Shown here in pieces: positions 1 through 8,928 of a DNA stretch of 64,000 nt. A program made the translations under genes and the position numbers. The notes under the pieces are model-generated. The model was not told where the DNA came from and ran no database searches. It saw nothing but the letters and a program-made list of their open reading frames with translations. Source of the stretch: Oscillospiraceae bacterium (lineage in GTDB: Bacteria > Bacillota > Clostridia > Oscillospirales > Oscillospiraceae); NCBI GenBank assembly GCA_017937195.1, contig JAGBEA010000042.1, positions 1-64,000 on the forward strand, in the 5' to 3' direction. Each line of letters begins with the position of its first letter. Positions within the stretch are counted from its first letter, which is position 1.

Positions 1-46
1 ATTCTTATTTTGTACAGAGAAATTTGAAATATTTTCCGGAATACAA

Positions 47-75
47 TTGCAATTCCCAGCGCAATCTGTTATCCT
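47..75 (+). promoter_or_regulatory. possible sigma-A promoter for the DUF3048 lipoprotein gene
   Basis: A TTGCAA hexamer at 47-52 and TATCCT at 70-75 are separated by 17 bases, which is the ideal sigma-A spacing. The transcript would start about 25-30 bases before the ATG at 109. The -10 is imperfect and the region is AT-rich, so chance matches are likely. No operator is obvious. Confidence 0.35.
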
Positions 76-108
76 ATTTGTCGGATTTTTACATAAGGAG
101 TCGAATCG

Positions 109-1149
109 ATGAAAAAATTCGTTTGTTTATTATTAGCGGTATTGACCGTTCTTTCCTGCACCGCCTGCGGATGGCGCAACCCGAAGCTGCTGGAAGATCA
201 GATCCCCATCGTTCTGCCGGAGGTCATTCCCGATACCACGGTTGCCAACCCCTTGACCGGCGAGCCGCTGCAGAACCCCGACGCAGTGAATAACCGTCCT
301 GTAGCCGTGATGCTCAACAACATCCATCTGGCGATGCCCCAGCACGGCGTATCTGTCGCTGATATTATCTATGAATACAATGTGGAAGGCGCCATTACCC
401 GTATGGTTGGCTTCTATCAGGATATTTCCACCATCGGCACCATCGGTTCTGTTCGCAGCGCACGCCCCTACTTCGTGGAAACTGTGTACGGTATGGATGC
501 CATCTATGTCCATGCCGGCGGCAGCGAGGATGGTATGCGTCTTATCTACCGCTTGGGCATTGATGAAATCGATGAGATCGACTTTGATGCTTTCTGGCGT
601 GACGAAAAACGCTATGAAACGATGGACTTTGAGCACACTCTGATGACCAGCGGTGAGCGTATCACTCAAGTGGTCGCTGACAAAGGTTGGCGCACCAAGC
701 ACACCGAGGATTTCTCCTATCCCTTCACTTATGTGAAGGACGGCACGCCCCACGGCGGTGTGGATGCCACCGATATTGATGTGTGGTTCTCCCACTACAA
801 GACCGGTACCTTTGATTACGATGCCAACACCGGCCTTTATATGGTCGGTCAGTACGATGACGCTTACATCGACGGCAACACCGGTCTGCAGGTTGGCGTG
901 ACCAATGTGATCGTGCTCTTCACCTCTATGTACGAAATGGCTACCGGTCATATGTCCATCGACATTGAAGGCAGCGGCACGGGTATGTATTTCTGCGGCG
1001 GCAAGGGCGTCGCGATCAACTGGTACAAGGAAGAGATGGATGATCCCTTCACCTATACTCTCACCGACGGCACCCCCTTCTCTCTGGGTGTTGGCAAGAG
1101 CTATGTGTGCATCGTTGATGAGGATGCTGATCCCCTTTCCTATTCCTAA
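109..1149 (+). CDS. DUF3048 domain lipoprotein (YerB family)
   Basis: Predicted 346-residue exported lipoprotein. The N-terminus has KK, a hydrophobic stretch and lipobox-like cysteines (VLSC at 14-17, or Cys20), so it should be anchored on the outer face of the membrane. The body matches the DUF3048/YerB family: LTGEP near the start of the domain, RPVAVMLNN, then GSVRSARPYF and YVHAGGS. The family's biochemical role is not established. The start is supported by AAGGAG eight bases upstream of the ATG. The gene stands alone, with a strong terminator directly after it. Family assignment is firm; function is open. Confidence 0.88.
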   Translation: MKKFVCLLLAVLTVLSCTACGWRNPKLLEDQIPIVLPEVIPDTTVANPLTGEPLQNPDAVNNRPVAVMLNNIHLAMPQHGVSVADIIYEYNVEGAITRMVGFYQDISTIGTIGSVRSARPYFVETVYGMDAIYVHAGGSEDGMRLIYRLGIDEIDEIDFDAFWRDEKRYETMDFEHTLMTSGERITQVVADKGWRTKHTEDFSYPFTYVKDGTPHGGVDATDIDVWFSHYKTGTFDYDANTGLYMVGQYDDAYIDGNTGLQVGVTNVIVLFTSMYEMATGHMSIDIEGSGTGMYFCGGKGVAINWYKEEMDDPFTYTLTDGTPFSLGVGKSYVCIVDEDADPLSYS

Positions 1150-1160
1150 ACTACATAGCA

Positions 1161-1195
1161 AAGCGGCGGCAGAGCTTTCTGCCGCCGCTTTTTTC
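1161..1195 (+). terminator. Rho-independent terminator
   Basis: A 13-bp GC-rich perfect stem (1161-1173 with 1178-1190) has a four-base GCTT loop and runs into a T tract. It lies 11 bases after the stop codon of the DUF3048 gene. Confidence 0.93.
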
Positions 1196-1212
1196 ACCTT
1201 TTCTGCCGGCTC

Positions 1213-1220
1213 ACATACAC
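1213..1220 (+). promoter_or_regulatory. sigma-E-like -10 element (CATACACT) before the cysteine-rich gene
   Basis: CATACACT matches the Bacillus sigma-E -10 consensus (CATACAMT) at all eight positions and lies about 45 bases before the ATG at 1266. No good sigma-E -35 is seen 13-15 bases upstream, so the promoter call is tentative. A short inverted repeat (1225-1232 with 1237-1244) follows in the presumed leader. Confidence 0.3.
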
Positions 1221-1265
1221 TGGAGTGAAAGAGGTTTCTTTCACTACTTATCAGGAGGTTTTATC

Positions 1266-2102
1266 ATGGCTGAAAACGGAATGCCGGGCCCGGTCTGCGA
1301 TCTGAGCAGCGTCCGCGAGTCCGTCTGTATCCATACCAGAAAGATCTTCGACAGCTGCCGTGACAAGGACTGTATCGAAGACCTTCGTTTCTACCCCACC
1401 ACCGCCGCACAGCAGGTGCTCAGCGGCTGTCAGATGATCCGCGGCGGTACGGCGGAGCTTCTGTACGTCTACACCGATGTAGAGCCGGTCACCTTCAATC
1501 GCGGCTTCTATTCCATCGATATGCGCTTTTTCTATCGCGTCACGCTGCAGGTTGCCACCGGCACCCCGCGCTGCGCTGAAGCGGAGGGCTTGTGCGTATT
1601 CGATAAGCGCTGCATCCTCTTTGGCAGCGAGGGCAGCGCCAAGATCTTCTCCTCTGACACGGTAATGGAGGAGTCGGATATCCCCGGAAGGATCCGCACC
1701 AATCTGCCCACCGCTGTGGTGGAAGCCGTCGATCCCATCGTGCTGGACACCCGGATCGCAGAGTGCTGCCGCACCGGCTGCTGCGAATGCTGCCTGACAG
1801 AGATCCCCGGCTATATTGCCGGCTGCTTCTCGCAGGATCTGATCTTTGACGACTGCTCCTCCCGCCGCTATTATGTCACGCTGGGTCAGTTCACGCTGGT
1901 GCGGCTGGAGCGCGACACGCAGCTGCTGATCCCCGTGTATGACTACTGCATCCCCCAGACTGAGTGCTGCACCGATGACCAGCAGGATCCCTGCGGTCTG
2001 TTCCGTAATGTGGCATTCCCCGTCGGCGAGTTTTTCCCGCCCAACAGCGTGGAAATGCCAAAGGACTATGTCAGCACCCGCAACTATTGCGCCTGCAAAT
2101 AA
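1266..2102 (+). CDS. cysteine-rich conserved-type protein of unknown function, possibly spore-surface
   Basis: Not recognised as a named family. The 278-residue product has 22 cysteines (about 8%), including a C-terminal-half cluster of three CC pairs in AECCRTGCCECC and an N-terminal CIHTRKIFDSCRDKDC segment. It has no signal peptide or membrane segment. The middle has alternating beta-type sequence (RFFYRVTLQV) that loosely recalls SPOCS/DUF3794 coat proteins. High cysteine content and a CATACACT element upstream suggest a spore coat or metal-binding role; this is inference. The start has an excellent AGGAGG. A bidirectional terminator follows. It could equally be a cytosolic redox or metal-binding protein. 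Confidence 0.75.
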   Translation: MAENGMPGPVCDLSSVRESVCIHTRKIFDSCRDKDCIEDLRFYPTTAAQQVLSGCQMIRGGTAELLYVYTDVEPVTFNRGFYSIDMRFFYRVTLQVATGTPRCAEAEGLCVFDKRCILFGSEGSAKIFSSDTVMEESDIPGRIRTNLPTAVVEAVDPIVLDTRIAECCRTGCCECCLTEIPGYIAGCFSQDLIFDDCSSRRYYVTLGQFTLVRLERDTQLLIPVYDYCIPQTECCTDDQQDPCGLFRNVAFPVGEFFPPNSVEMPKDYVSTRNYCACK

Positions 2103-2109
2103 TTACGAA

Positions 2110-2141
2110 AAGAACGCTGCCGACTTGGCAGCGTTCTTCTT
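2110..2141. terminator. bidirectional terminator between converging genes
   Basis: A 12-bp perfect stem (2110-2121 with 2127-2138) has a short loop and T-rich flanks. It sits between the stop of the cysteine-rich gene (+) and the stop of dnaE (-), and can end both transcripts. Confidence 0.85.
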
Positions 2142-2143
2142 GT

Positions 2144-5100
2144 TTATTTAGTTTTGACCACCACGTTTTCCACGCCCAGCCATTCGTTACACTCCTGAAT
2201 GAAGGCAGGATGGTTCAAACATTTGGCACCCAGCAGCTTGCCGGTATCCGCCACGCGGATCTTCACCGGCGTTTCGCCCTCGAACATCGTCATCACCAGC
2301 TTGATATGCTCAAATTCCGGGCTGTCCGCCGAAGGCACGCGCAGATAGATCACCGATTCCTCACGCTTTGCAGGCTCCACTGCTTTGGCAATGGGCATAT
2401 CCTGCCGCAGCGGATAAATGGTGTCGCACATGATCTGCGGCGGCTTTTCATCGCGTACGGACAAGCGCCCCTTCACCAGAACGGGGGTATTGACCTGCAT
2501 ATAGCTGCCACATTGCTCAATGGTGCGGCTGAAGCACAGCAGTTCCATCGACGCCAGCTCGTCCTCCACCATCACATACGCCATCAGCGTGTTGTTCTTG
2601 GTGGTGCGCGTTTTGCTGGAGGTGACTACACCGGCGATGGTAATATTCTGCCCGTCGGCGAACCGCTTGGGACCGTCCTCGGCAGCGAAATCCTCCAGTA
2701 CCGCGTGGATGGACGCCGCACCGGCACGTTTTGCCGCCTCACGGTAGTCGCTCATAGGATGACCGGAGAGATACAGACCGGTGGTCTCCTTCTCCATATA
2801 CATCCGCTCCGCCGCCGTAAACTCGGGGATATCCGGCAGGGCGATGCGGGAATGGTTCGTACCGGCAGAAGCACTCGCCATACCGAAGAAGTCCAGCTGA
2901 CCCTCCACATTCTGGCGGCGGCTGGATGCGATGGAATCCAGCACCTTGTCATACACCGCAATCAGCTGCGAGCGTCGCGCGCCCAGGCAGTCAAATGCAC
3001 CGCTGCGGATCAGATTTTCCACAGCACGCTTATTCAGATCGTTGTAGTCAAACATCCGCTCGCAGAAATCCTGGAAGGATGTGAATGCTCCGCCCTGCTC
3101 GCGCTCGCGCACCAGCGATTGGATCAATCCGCGGCCGATGTTCTTGATGGCCACCAGACCAAAGCGGATTCCGCCGTCCTCTACCGTAAAGCGATCGTAA
3201 GAGCGGTTGACATCCGGCGGCAGCAGCGCAATGGAGCAATCCTTACACTCGGCAATATACTCCGCCACCTTGTCGGAGTTGTCCAGCACACTGGTCAGCA
3301 GCGCCGCCATATACTCACGGGTATAATGGCACTTGAAATAGGCGGTCTGGTATGCCACCACCGCGTAGCTGACGGCGTGTGCTTTGTTGAAAGCGTAGTT
3401 GGCGAAATCGTAGATCTCGTCATAAATCGCCTCGGCAGTAGCCTCGGAAATGCCGTTTGCGATACAGCCCGTAATGCCTCTTTCCTTGTCACCGTGGACG
3501 AAGGATTTTCGCTCTTTCTCGATCTCCTTTGCCTTCTTTTTGGAGATGGCGCGGCGCACCATATCCGCCTGACCCAGCGAGTATCCGCCCAGCTTGCGGA
3601 AGATCTCAATGACCTGCTCCTGATAGACGATACAGCCGTAGGTAACGGACAGAATCGGCTCCAAAGACGGGTGCTTATAGGTGATCAGCTTCGGATCGTG
3701 CTTACAGGCGATGAACCGCGGGATCGACTCCATAGGACCGGGGCGGTAGAGGGCAATAATAGCGGTGATATCTTCAATATTGTGGGGCTTCAAGCCAAGA
3801 CACACGCCGGTCATACCGGTGGACTCCATCTGGAACACGCCGGAGGTGTGCCCCTGCGTCAGCATAGCGAAGGTCTCCTCGTCGTCCATCGGGATAGACT
3901 CCAAAGTGAAGTCCGGCTGCGTTTCGCGCACCATCTTCACCGCATCGTCCAGCACCGTCAGGTTGCGAAGGCCGAGGAAGTCCATTTTCAAAAGGCCCAG
4001 TTCTTCCAGCGTCACCATCGTATACTGGCAGACGACGGATTCGTCGTTGCGTGCCAGCGGCACATACTCATATACCGGGCGCTTGGTGATCACCACGCCG
4101 GCGGCGTGGGTAGATGCGTGGCGCGGCATACCTTCCACAGCCCGCGCCATATCGATCAGGCGGCGCACCTTCTCGTCCGCCTCATAGAGGTCAGACAGCT
4201 GCTTGCTCAGCTTCAGCGCATCGTCCAATGTAATATGCAGCGTGGCAGGCACCAGTTTGGCAACTGCGTCCACCTCCGCGTAGGGGATATTCAGCACACG
4301 CCCTACATCGCGGATGGCTCCGCGGGCGGCCATCGTACCAAAGGTCACGATCTGCGCCACGTGGTCATCGCCGTACTTACGGCGGACATAGTCCACCACT
4401 TCGCCGCGGCGCGTGTCGCCGAAATCCATATCGATATCGGGCATAGACACGCGCTCGGGGTTCAAAAAGCGCTCAAAATAGAGGCTATACTCCATGGGAT
4501 CAATGTCGGTAATGTGCAGGCAATAGGAAACCATACTACCGGCAGCACTGCCACGTCCGGGACCCACGGGAATGCCGATACTCTTTGCATAGCGCACAAA
4601 GTCAGAAACAATGAGGAAATAGTCGGTAAAACCCATTTTACCGATCATATCCATCTCATATTCCAGCTGCTGGCGATAGCTCTCCTTCTCCGTTCCGTAG
4701 CGCTCCAAAAAGCCTTCCTCGCACAGCTTGCGCAGGTAGGTGGGCGAATCGTAGCCGGGAGGCAGCCGGAACTCCGGCAGATGATACTTGCCGAAGGTAA
4801 AATCAAAGTGACAGCGATCCGCGATCCGCTGGGTGTTCTCGATCGCATCGGGATAGCCGGAAAACAGTTCCTCCATCTCCTGCGTGGAGCGCAGATAGAA
4901 GTTCTGCGGCTCGTAGCGCATACGGTTGGTATCATCCACCGTTTTGCCGGTCTGGATGCACAGCAGCACATCGTGGCTCTCGGCATCCTCCTTGCGCAGA
5001 TAATGGGCGTCGTTGGTTGCTACCAGCGGAATTCCGGTCTCCTGATGCATCCGCAGCAGCGCGCGGTTAACCTCCTGCTGCTTGGGGATGCCGTGATCCT

Positions 5101-5623
5101 GCAGCTCCAGATAGAAGTTGCCCTCCCCCAAAATCTCCTGCAGTGTCAGCGCATATTCCTTAGCGCCGCCATAGTTACCCTGCAAAATGCGCTTGGGGAT
5201 CTCGCCGGCAAGGCAGGCAGACAGACCGATCAGACCCTCAGAATGGGCGCGCAGAAGCTCCAGGTCAATGCGGGGCTTAATGTAAAAGCCTTCCACATAT
5301 GCCTGGCTGACCATATAGGACAGATTGCGGTAGCCGGTCTCATTCCGGCACAAGAGCACCAGGTGGCGGGACTCAGCATCGAACTCGTGGATCTTGTCAA
5401 AGCGGCTGCGCGCCGCCACATAGACCTCACAGCCGATCACGGGATGGATGCCCTCCGCCTTGCAGGCGCGATAAAAATCGATGGCGCCGTACATCACGCC
5501 ATGGTCTGTTACGGCAATAGCCGTCTGCCCCAGTTCTTTTACGCGCTTGGCAAGATCGCGGATCCGGCACGCACCGTCCAGCAAACTATATTCTGTATGG
5601 ACATGCAGATGCGCAAAACCCAT
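2144..5623 (-). CDS. dnaE: DNA polymerase III alpha subunit, DnaE1 type
   Basis: Replicative C-family polymerase of 1159 residues, the usual length of DnaE. An N-terminal PHP domain opens with HLHVHTEYSL (His5, His7, His9). The palm carries GPGRGSAAGS and the catalytic PDIDMDFGD motif around residues 394-403. A helix-hairpin-helix region and a C-terminal OB domain follow. The intact PHP and standard domain order separate it from PolC, whose gene is not in the window. It is the last gene of the hprK-whiA operon, seven bases after the C_GCAxxG_C_C gene, and ends at a shared terminator. Confidence 0.97.
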   Translation of the reverse strand: MGFAHLHVHTEYSLLDGACRIRDLAKRVKELGQTAIAVTDHGVMYGAIDFYRACKAEGIHPVIGCEVYVAARSRFDKIHEFDAESRHLVLLCRNETGYRNLSYMVSQAYVEGFYIKPRIDLELLRAHSEGLIGLSACLAGEIPKRILQGNYGGAKEYALTLQEILGEGNFYLELQDHGIPKQQEVNRALLRMHQETGIPLVATNDAHYLRKEDAESHDVLLCIQTGKTVDDTNRMRYEPQNFYLRSTQEMEELFSGYPDAIENTQRIADRCHFDFTFGKYHLPEFRLPPGYDSPTYLRKLCEEGFLERYGTEKESYRQQLEYEMDMIGKMGFTDYFLIVSDFVRYAKSIGIPVGPGRGSAAGSMVSYCLHITDIDPMEYSLYFERFLNPERVSMPDIDMDFGDTRRGEVVDYVRRKYGDDHVAQIVTFGTMAARGAIRDVGRVLNIPYAEVDAVAKLVPATLHITLDDALKLSKQLSDLYEADEKVRRLIDMARAVEGMPRHASTHAAGVVITKRPVYEYVPLARNDESVVCQYTMVTLEELGLLKMDFLGLRNLTVLDDAVKMVRETQPDFTLESIPMDDEETFAMLTQGHTSGVFQMESTGMTGVCLGLKPHNIEDITAIIALYRPGPMESIPRFIACKHDPKLITYKHPSLEPILSVTYGCIVYQEQVIEIFRKLGGYSLGQADMVRRAISKKKAKEIEKERKSFVHGDKERGITGCIANGISEATAEAIYDEIYDFANYAFNKAHAVSYAVVAYQTAYFKCHYTREYMAALLTSVLDNSDKVAEYIAECKDCSIALLPPDVNRSYDRFTVEDGGIRFGLVAIKNIGRGLIQSLVREREQGGAFTSFQDFCERMFDYNDLNKRAVENLIRSGAFDCLGARRSQLIAVYDKVLDSIASSRRQNVEGQLDFFGMASASAGTNHSRIALPDIPEFTAAERMYMEKETTGLYLSGHPMSDYREAAKRAGAASIHAVLEDFAAEDGPKRFADGQNITIAGVVTSSKTRTTKNNTLMAYVMVEDELASMELLCFSRTIEQCGSYMQVNTPVLVKGRLSVRDEKPPQIMCDTIYPLRQDMPIAKAVEPAKREESVIYLRVPSADSPEFEHIKLVMTMFEGETPVKIRVADTGKLLGAKCLNHPAFIQECNEWLGVENVVVKTK

Positions 5624-5629
5624 ATTGGC

Positions 5630-6082
5630 TTACTCCTCTTCCAGTTCTTCCAGATAATCGTACAGAATCGAAACTGCGGAAATGATCAGCGTTTCACAGT
5701 GCTTTTCAGCACCCAGCGCAGCCACTTCCTCCGTACCCTGCAGATCCTTTGCCTGCAGCAGGTCACGGCAGTCCAGCAGACCCTGAAAACGGGCGGAAAA
5801 ACGCGCCAGCAGTTCCTTGGTCAGCTTGGCGGTATATGCCTTGCGGGCAGGATCGTTCTGCGTTGCGTGGGGGTGCAGCAGACCCAGCACCAGCACCGCA
5901 CCGCTGGCAGCACCGCAGATGCTGCCGCAACGGAAGCCGCCGCCAAGACCGGTTGCCAAGCCGCGGCACTGCTCCTCCGTCAGACCAACGCGGTCACGGA
6001 ATGCCTCCAGCACACTCTGTGCGCAGTTGAAGCCAAGATCGTGGTATTCTTTTGCTCTACGGCAGCGTTCCAGTTTATTCAT
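5630..6082 (-). CDS. C_GCAxxG_C_C family protein
   Basis: A 150-residue member of the C_GCAxxG_C_C (Redox-active-type, PF09719) family, which has several conserved cysteines and is often associated with redox or metal biology; its activity is unproven. Visible motifs are GFNCAQSVLEAF near residue 18, a glycine-rich GLGGGF, and RCGSICGAASGAVLVLG. No signal peptide is seen; the middle helix is hydrophobic. It overlaps the end of whiA by eight bases and sits directly before dnaE, so translational coupling within the operon is likely. Confidence 0.9.
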   Translation of the reverse strand: MNKLERCRRAKEYHDLGFNCAQSVLEAFRDRVGLTEEQCRGLATGLGGGFRCGSICGAASGAVLVLGLLHPHATQNDPARKAYTAKLTKELLARFSARFQGLLDCRDLLQAKDLQGTEEVAALGAEKHCETLIISAVSILYDYLEELEEE

Positions 6083-6983
6083 CTAAATCCCTCGCAGTCT
6101 CCATAATTTTTCTCAGTCTGTGATTGATGCAGGACTTGGTCACCGGCGGATCACTCCGCTCTGCCAGCTGTACCAGCGACAGATCCGGATATTTCAAACG
6201 CAGCAGCGCTGTTTCCTGGATCTGCTTGGGCAGCAGCTCCAGTCTGCCGGCATCCTGCAGTATTTCGATAGCCTCGCACTGCTCCTGCGCCGCATCCAAT
6301 GCCTTATTCACATTGGCCATATCGCAGTTGGTAGCGCGGTTGGCCGCATTGCTGATTTCCTTGTTCAGCTTGGCAGTCATCATCTCCACCGAAGCCGCCG
6401 GAGCGCCAATCGTAGTAAGAAAATCCTCAATATGCTCACATTGCTTGAAATAAGTAACACTGTTACTGCCGCGCATCACACTGCGGGGCAAAAAGCCCAT
6501 CTCCTCAATCAGCGTGACCATCTCGCGGCTGGCTTGGTTATGGGAGGTAGTCAGCTCCAGATGATAGCGCTTCTCCGGATCGGTAACACTGCCGCCGGCG
6601 AGAAATGCGCCGCGCAGGAACGAAGTGCGGCAGCATTCATCCTCCAAAAGTCCATAATTCACGTGCAGCACCAGATTCTGCCGCGGATCGTAACCCAATT
6701 GGTTCACGATCTTCTCCAATTTCTCCGTTTCGGTGATCTGGAACACCAGCTTACCTTTGTTATCATCCTCCGGCACGCGGTCGAATTTCAGATCAAAGGC
6801 GCGGCGAAACAGACGGGGCAGCCGTGCGGCAAATTCCGGATTTTCCGTGATGATACGCACCTCACGGAAATTGAAGGTATTGCAGTACAACAGCACGCCG
6901 TAAGCCTCTGCACGGGCGCAGCACGCGCGCTGTATGTGAGCGCGGCACAATTCACTTTTCACTTTAAAGGCAAAGGACTGCAT
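6075..6983 (-). CDS. whiA: DNA-binding protein WhiA
   Basis: WhiA of 302 residues: an N-terminal LAGLIDADG-like homing-endonuclease fold without nuclease function, and a C-terminal helix-turn-helix (about residues 240-295, with LPKQIQETALLRLKYPDLSL and the INHRLRKI end). In Streptomyces it controls sporulation septation; in Bacillus it affects division and chromosome segregation. The rapZ-yvcK-whiA order seen here is conserved in Firmicutes and supports the call. It lies 14 bases after yvcK. Confidence 0.96.
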   Translation of the reverse strand: MQSFAFKVKSELCRAHIQRACCARAEAYGVLLYCNTFNFREVRIITENPEFAARLPRLFRRAFDLKFDRVPEDDNKGKLVFQITETEKLEKIVNQLGYDPRQNLVLHVNYGLLEDECCRTSFLRGAFLAGGSVTDPEKRYHLELTTSHNQASREMVTLIEEMGFLPRSVMRGSNSVTYFKQCEHIEDFLTTIGAPAASVEMMTAKLNKEISNAANRATNCDMANVNKALDAAQEQCEAIEILQDAGRLELLPKQIQETALLRLKYPDLSLVQLAERSDPPVTKSCINHRLRKIMETARDLDE

Positions 6984-6997
6984 ACCTTCCCTCCTTG

Positions 6998-8047
6998 TTA
7001 TTTTTCTCTCTTATATCTCGCGCCGCCGCGAGCCGTCTGTCCGGCAACGCGGATAGTACGCTCGGCGTGCAGTGCCATCAGTTCCCGGGCAAGATGCCCC
7101 GGATTATGGCGCACATAGCCGTTTTCCACAGTGGCAACCGGCCTGCTGACGATCTCCACGCCCAGAGCCTCGCAGGCATCCTTGTCGCAGAACAGCATCT
7201 CCGAACCGTTCTGCTGATAGCGCTGGATCACAGCCTGCGGCAGTGTGCCGGAATTGGTCAGGCACAGATGAAACAGTCCCGCATAGGAATGGTGGAACAG
7301 TGCTCGGATATGATCCGACACGGTATAGCCCTCCGTTTCGCCCTCCTGCGTCATAATATTGCAGGCATAGACCTTCAGCGCCTCGCTGCGGCGGATCGCA
7401 TCCACAATGCCGTCCACCAGCAGATTGGGGATCACACTTGTATAGAGGCTGCCCGGTGCAAAGATGATCATCTCCGCCCGCTCGATGGCCTCGATGGCAG
7501 CCGGCAGCGCCTTTGTGCCCTCCGGCAGCAGCCGCACCTGCTGGATACGGCAGTTTTCTTCCTTTTTGCGCTCGGGAATGATGGACTCTCCCAGCGCTTT
7601 GGCTCCGTTTTCAAATTCGGCCTCCAGCTGCACATTGGCGGTGGTCACCGGCAGGATCCGGCCGGTAATTGCCAGTACCTGACTCATTCCCTCCACCGCC
7701 TGATCAAAGGTAGGCATAATGCCGTTCAGTGCCGCCAGCAGGAGATTGCCAAAGCTCTGCCCTGCCAGACCGCCTTCCTTAAAGCGATACTGCAGCAGCT
7801 GCGCCATCAACGGTTCCACATTGGCCAGCGCTTCCATACAATGGCGGATATCGCCGGGAGGCGGCATACCCAGGTCCTGCCGCAGCACACCGCTGCCGCC
7901 GCCGTCATCGGCTACGGTCACGATCGCCGTAATGTTTTTACTGTAGAGCTTCAAGCCGCGCAGAAGTGTGGAAAGTCCTGTACCGCCGCCAATGGCAACG
8001 ATTCGGGGTCCCCGCTCCGGTGACACATGATACACATACCGTTCCAT
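6998..8047 (-). CDS. yvcK: YvcK family UDP-sugar-binding gluconeogenesis/cell-wall factor
   Basis: A 349-residue member of the YvcK/CofD-like family, with IGGGTGLSTLLRGL at about residues 19-32 and DDGGGSG...GDIRHCM near 45-70. In Bacillus YvcK binds UDP-GlcNAc-type nucleotides and is needed for growth and cell shape on gluconeogenic carbon. Here it lies between rapZ and whiA and in an operon with hprK, glcK and murB, which fits a role linking carbon status to the cell wall. The start ATG at 8047 follows an AAGGAGAACGA spacer. Confidence 0.95.
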   Translation of the reverse strand: MERYVYHVSPERGPRIVAIGGGTGLSTLLRGLKLYSKNITAIVTVADDGGGSGVLRQDLGMPPPGDIRHCMEALANVEPLMAQLLQYRFKEGGLAGQSFGNLLLAALNGIMPTFDQAVEGMSQVLAITGRILPVTTANVQLEAEFENGAKALGESIIPERKKEENCRIQQVRLLPEGTKALPAAIEAIERAEMIIFAPGSLYTSVIPNLLVDGIVDAIRRSEALKVYACNIMTQEGETEGYTVSDHIRALFHHSYAGLFHLCLTNSGTLPQAVIQRYQQNGSEMLFCDKDACEALGVEIVSRPVATVENGYVRHNPGHLARELMALHAERTIRVAGQTARGGARYKREK

Positions 8048-8059
8048 GTTCGTTCTCCT

Positions 8060-8917
8060 TTACCGCGAGATGTCCCTGTGGTTCTCCGTTACCGGATAAC
8101 CTTCCTTCATAATATGATCTGCCACTTCATGGGCAACCGCCACAGAGCGGTGATGTCCGCCGGTGCAGCCGATGGCGATCACCAGCATGGTCTTGCCCTC
8201 CTCCGCGTACAGCGGCAGAAGAAAGCTGAGCATCTGCTGCAGCTGTTCCATAAAACTGTGAGTCTGCTGGAAGTTAAACACAAAGTCGCGCACATCCTTG
8301 TCCAGACCGGTCTTGTTCTTCAGCTCCGCCACATAGTAGGGGTTGGGCATAAAGCGCACATCGAACACCAGATCCGCTTCAATGGGGATTCCGTGCTTAA
8401 AGCCGAAAGACAGCACGTTCACGCTCAAACCGGTGCGGTCTTTCTGATCGCCGAAGAGATTCAGCAGCTCGCTGCGCAGCTTGGCTGTGGAAAACGAGGT
8501 GGAGTCGATGATGAAATCCGCGTGGTCGCGAACGGGCCGCATCATCTCGCGCTCCATCTGCACCGCCTGCTCAATATTCAGCCCCTTGGCGGACAGCGGA
8601 TGCACACGGCGTGTTTCTTTATAACGGTTAATGATGGTACGGGTCGCCGCCTCCAGAAACAGCATCCGACAGTTAACGCCGCTGGTCTTCAAACGCTCCA
8701 GCGTGTTGATCAGCAAATCAAAAGGCTCCGCCGCGCGCACATCGTACACCAGCGCCACGCGGTCATAGCGGCCGCTGGAAGCTGCGCAGAAATCGGCAAA
8801 CTTCACCATCATCTCCGCCGGCAGATTGTCGACGATATAGTACCCGATATCCTCCAAAAACGAGGCTGCGCGGCTTTTACCGCCGCCGGACAGACCCGAT
8901 ATGATCAGTATTTCCAT
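8060..8917 (-). CDS. rapZ: RapZ/YvcJ nucleotide-binding protein
   Basis: A 285-residue P-loop protein of the RapZ/YvcJ family. The Walker A is GLSGGGKS at 8-15 (Gly where many relatives have Ala). The C-terminal domain has GCTGGHHRSV near residue 250. In E. coli RapZ is the RNase adaptor that controls glmS through the sRNA GlmZ; in Bacillus YvcJ hydrolyses GTP and its exact role differs. Placement with yvcK and whiA is diagnostic. It lies 11 bases after murB. Confidence 0.94.
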   Translation of the reverse strand: MEILIISGLSGGGKSRAASFLEDIGYYIVDNLPAEMMVKFADFCAASSGRYDRVALVYDVRAAEPFDLLINTLERLKTSGVNCRMLFLEAATRTIINRYKETRRVHPLSAKGLNIEQAVQMEREMMRPVRDHADFIIDSTSFSTAKLRSELLNLFGDQKDRTGLSVNVLSFGFKHGIPIEADLVFDVRFMPNPYYVAELKNKTGLDKDVRDFVFNFQQTHSFMEQLQQMLSFLLPLYAEEGKTMLVIAIGCTGGHHRSVAVAHEVADHIMKEGYPVTENHRDISR

Positions 8918-8928
8918 ATTGTTCCTCC

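Noticed and set aside
133..1197. 354-codon minus-strand open frame
   Set aside because: Antisense of the DUF3048 gene and starts inside its terminator.
1225..1244. Short inverted repeat before the cysteine-rich gene as a riboswitch or operator
   Set aside because: Eight-base arms only, no known motif; noted only as part of the leader.
2087..6106. 1339-codon plus-strand open frame
   Set aside because: Antisense to dnaE, the C_GCAxxG_C_C gene and whiA; His/Gln/Arg-rich sequence with no domain. It reflects codon-position GC bias.
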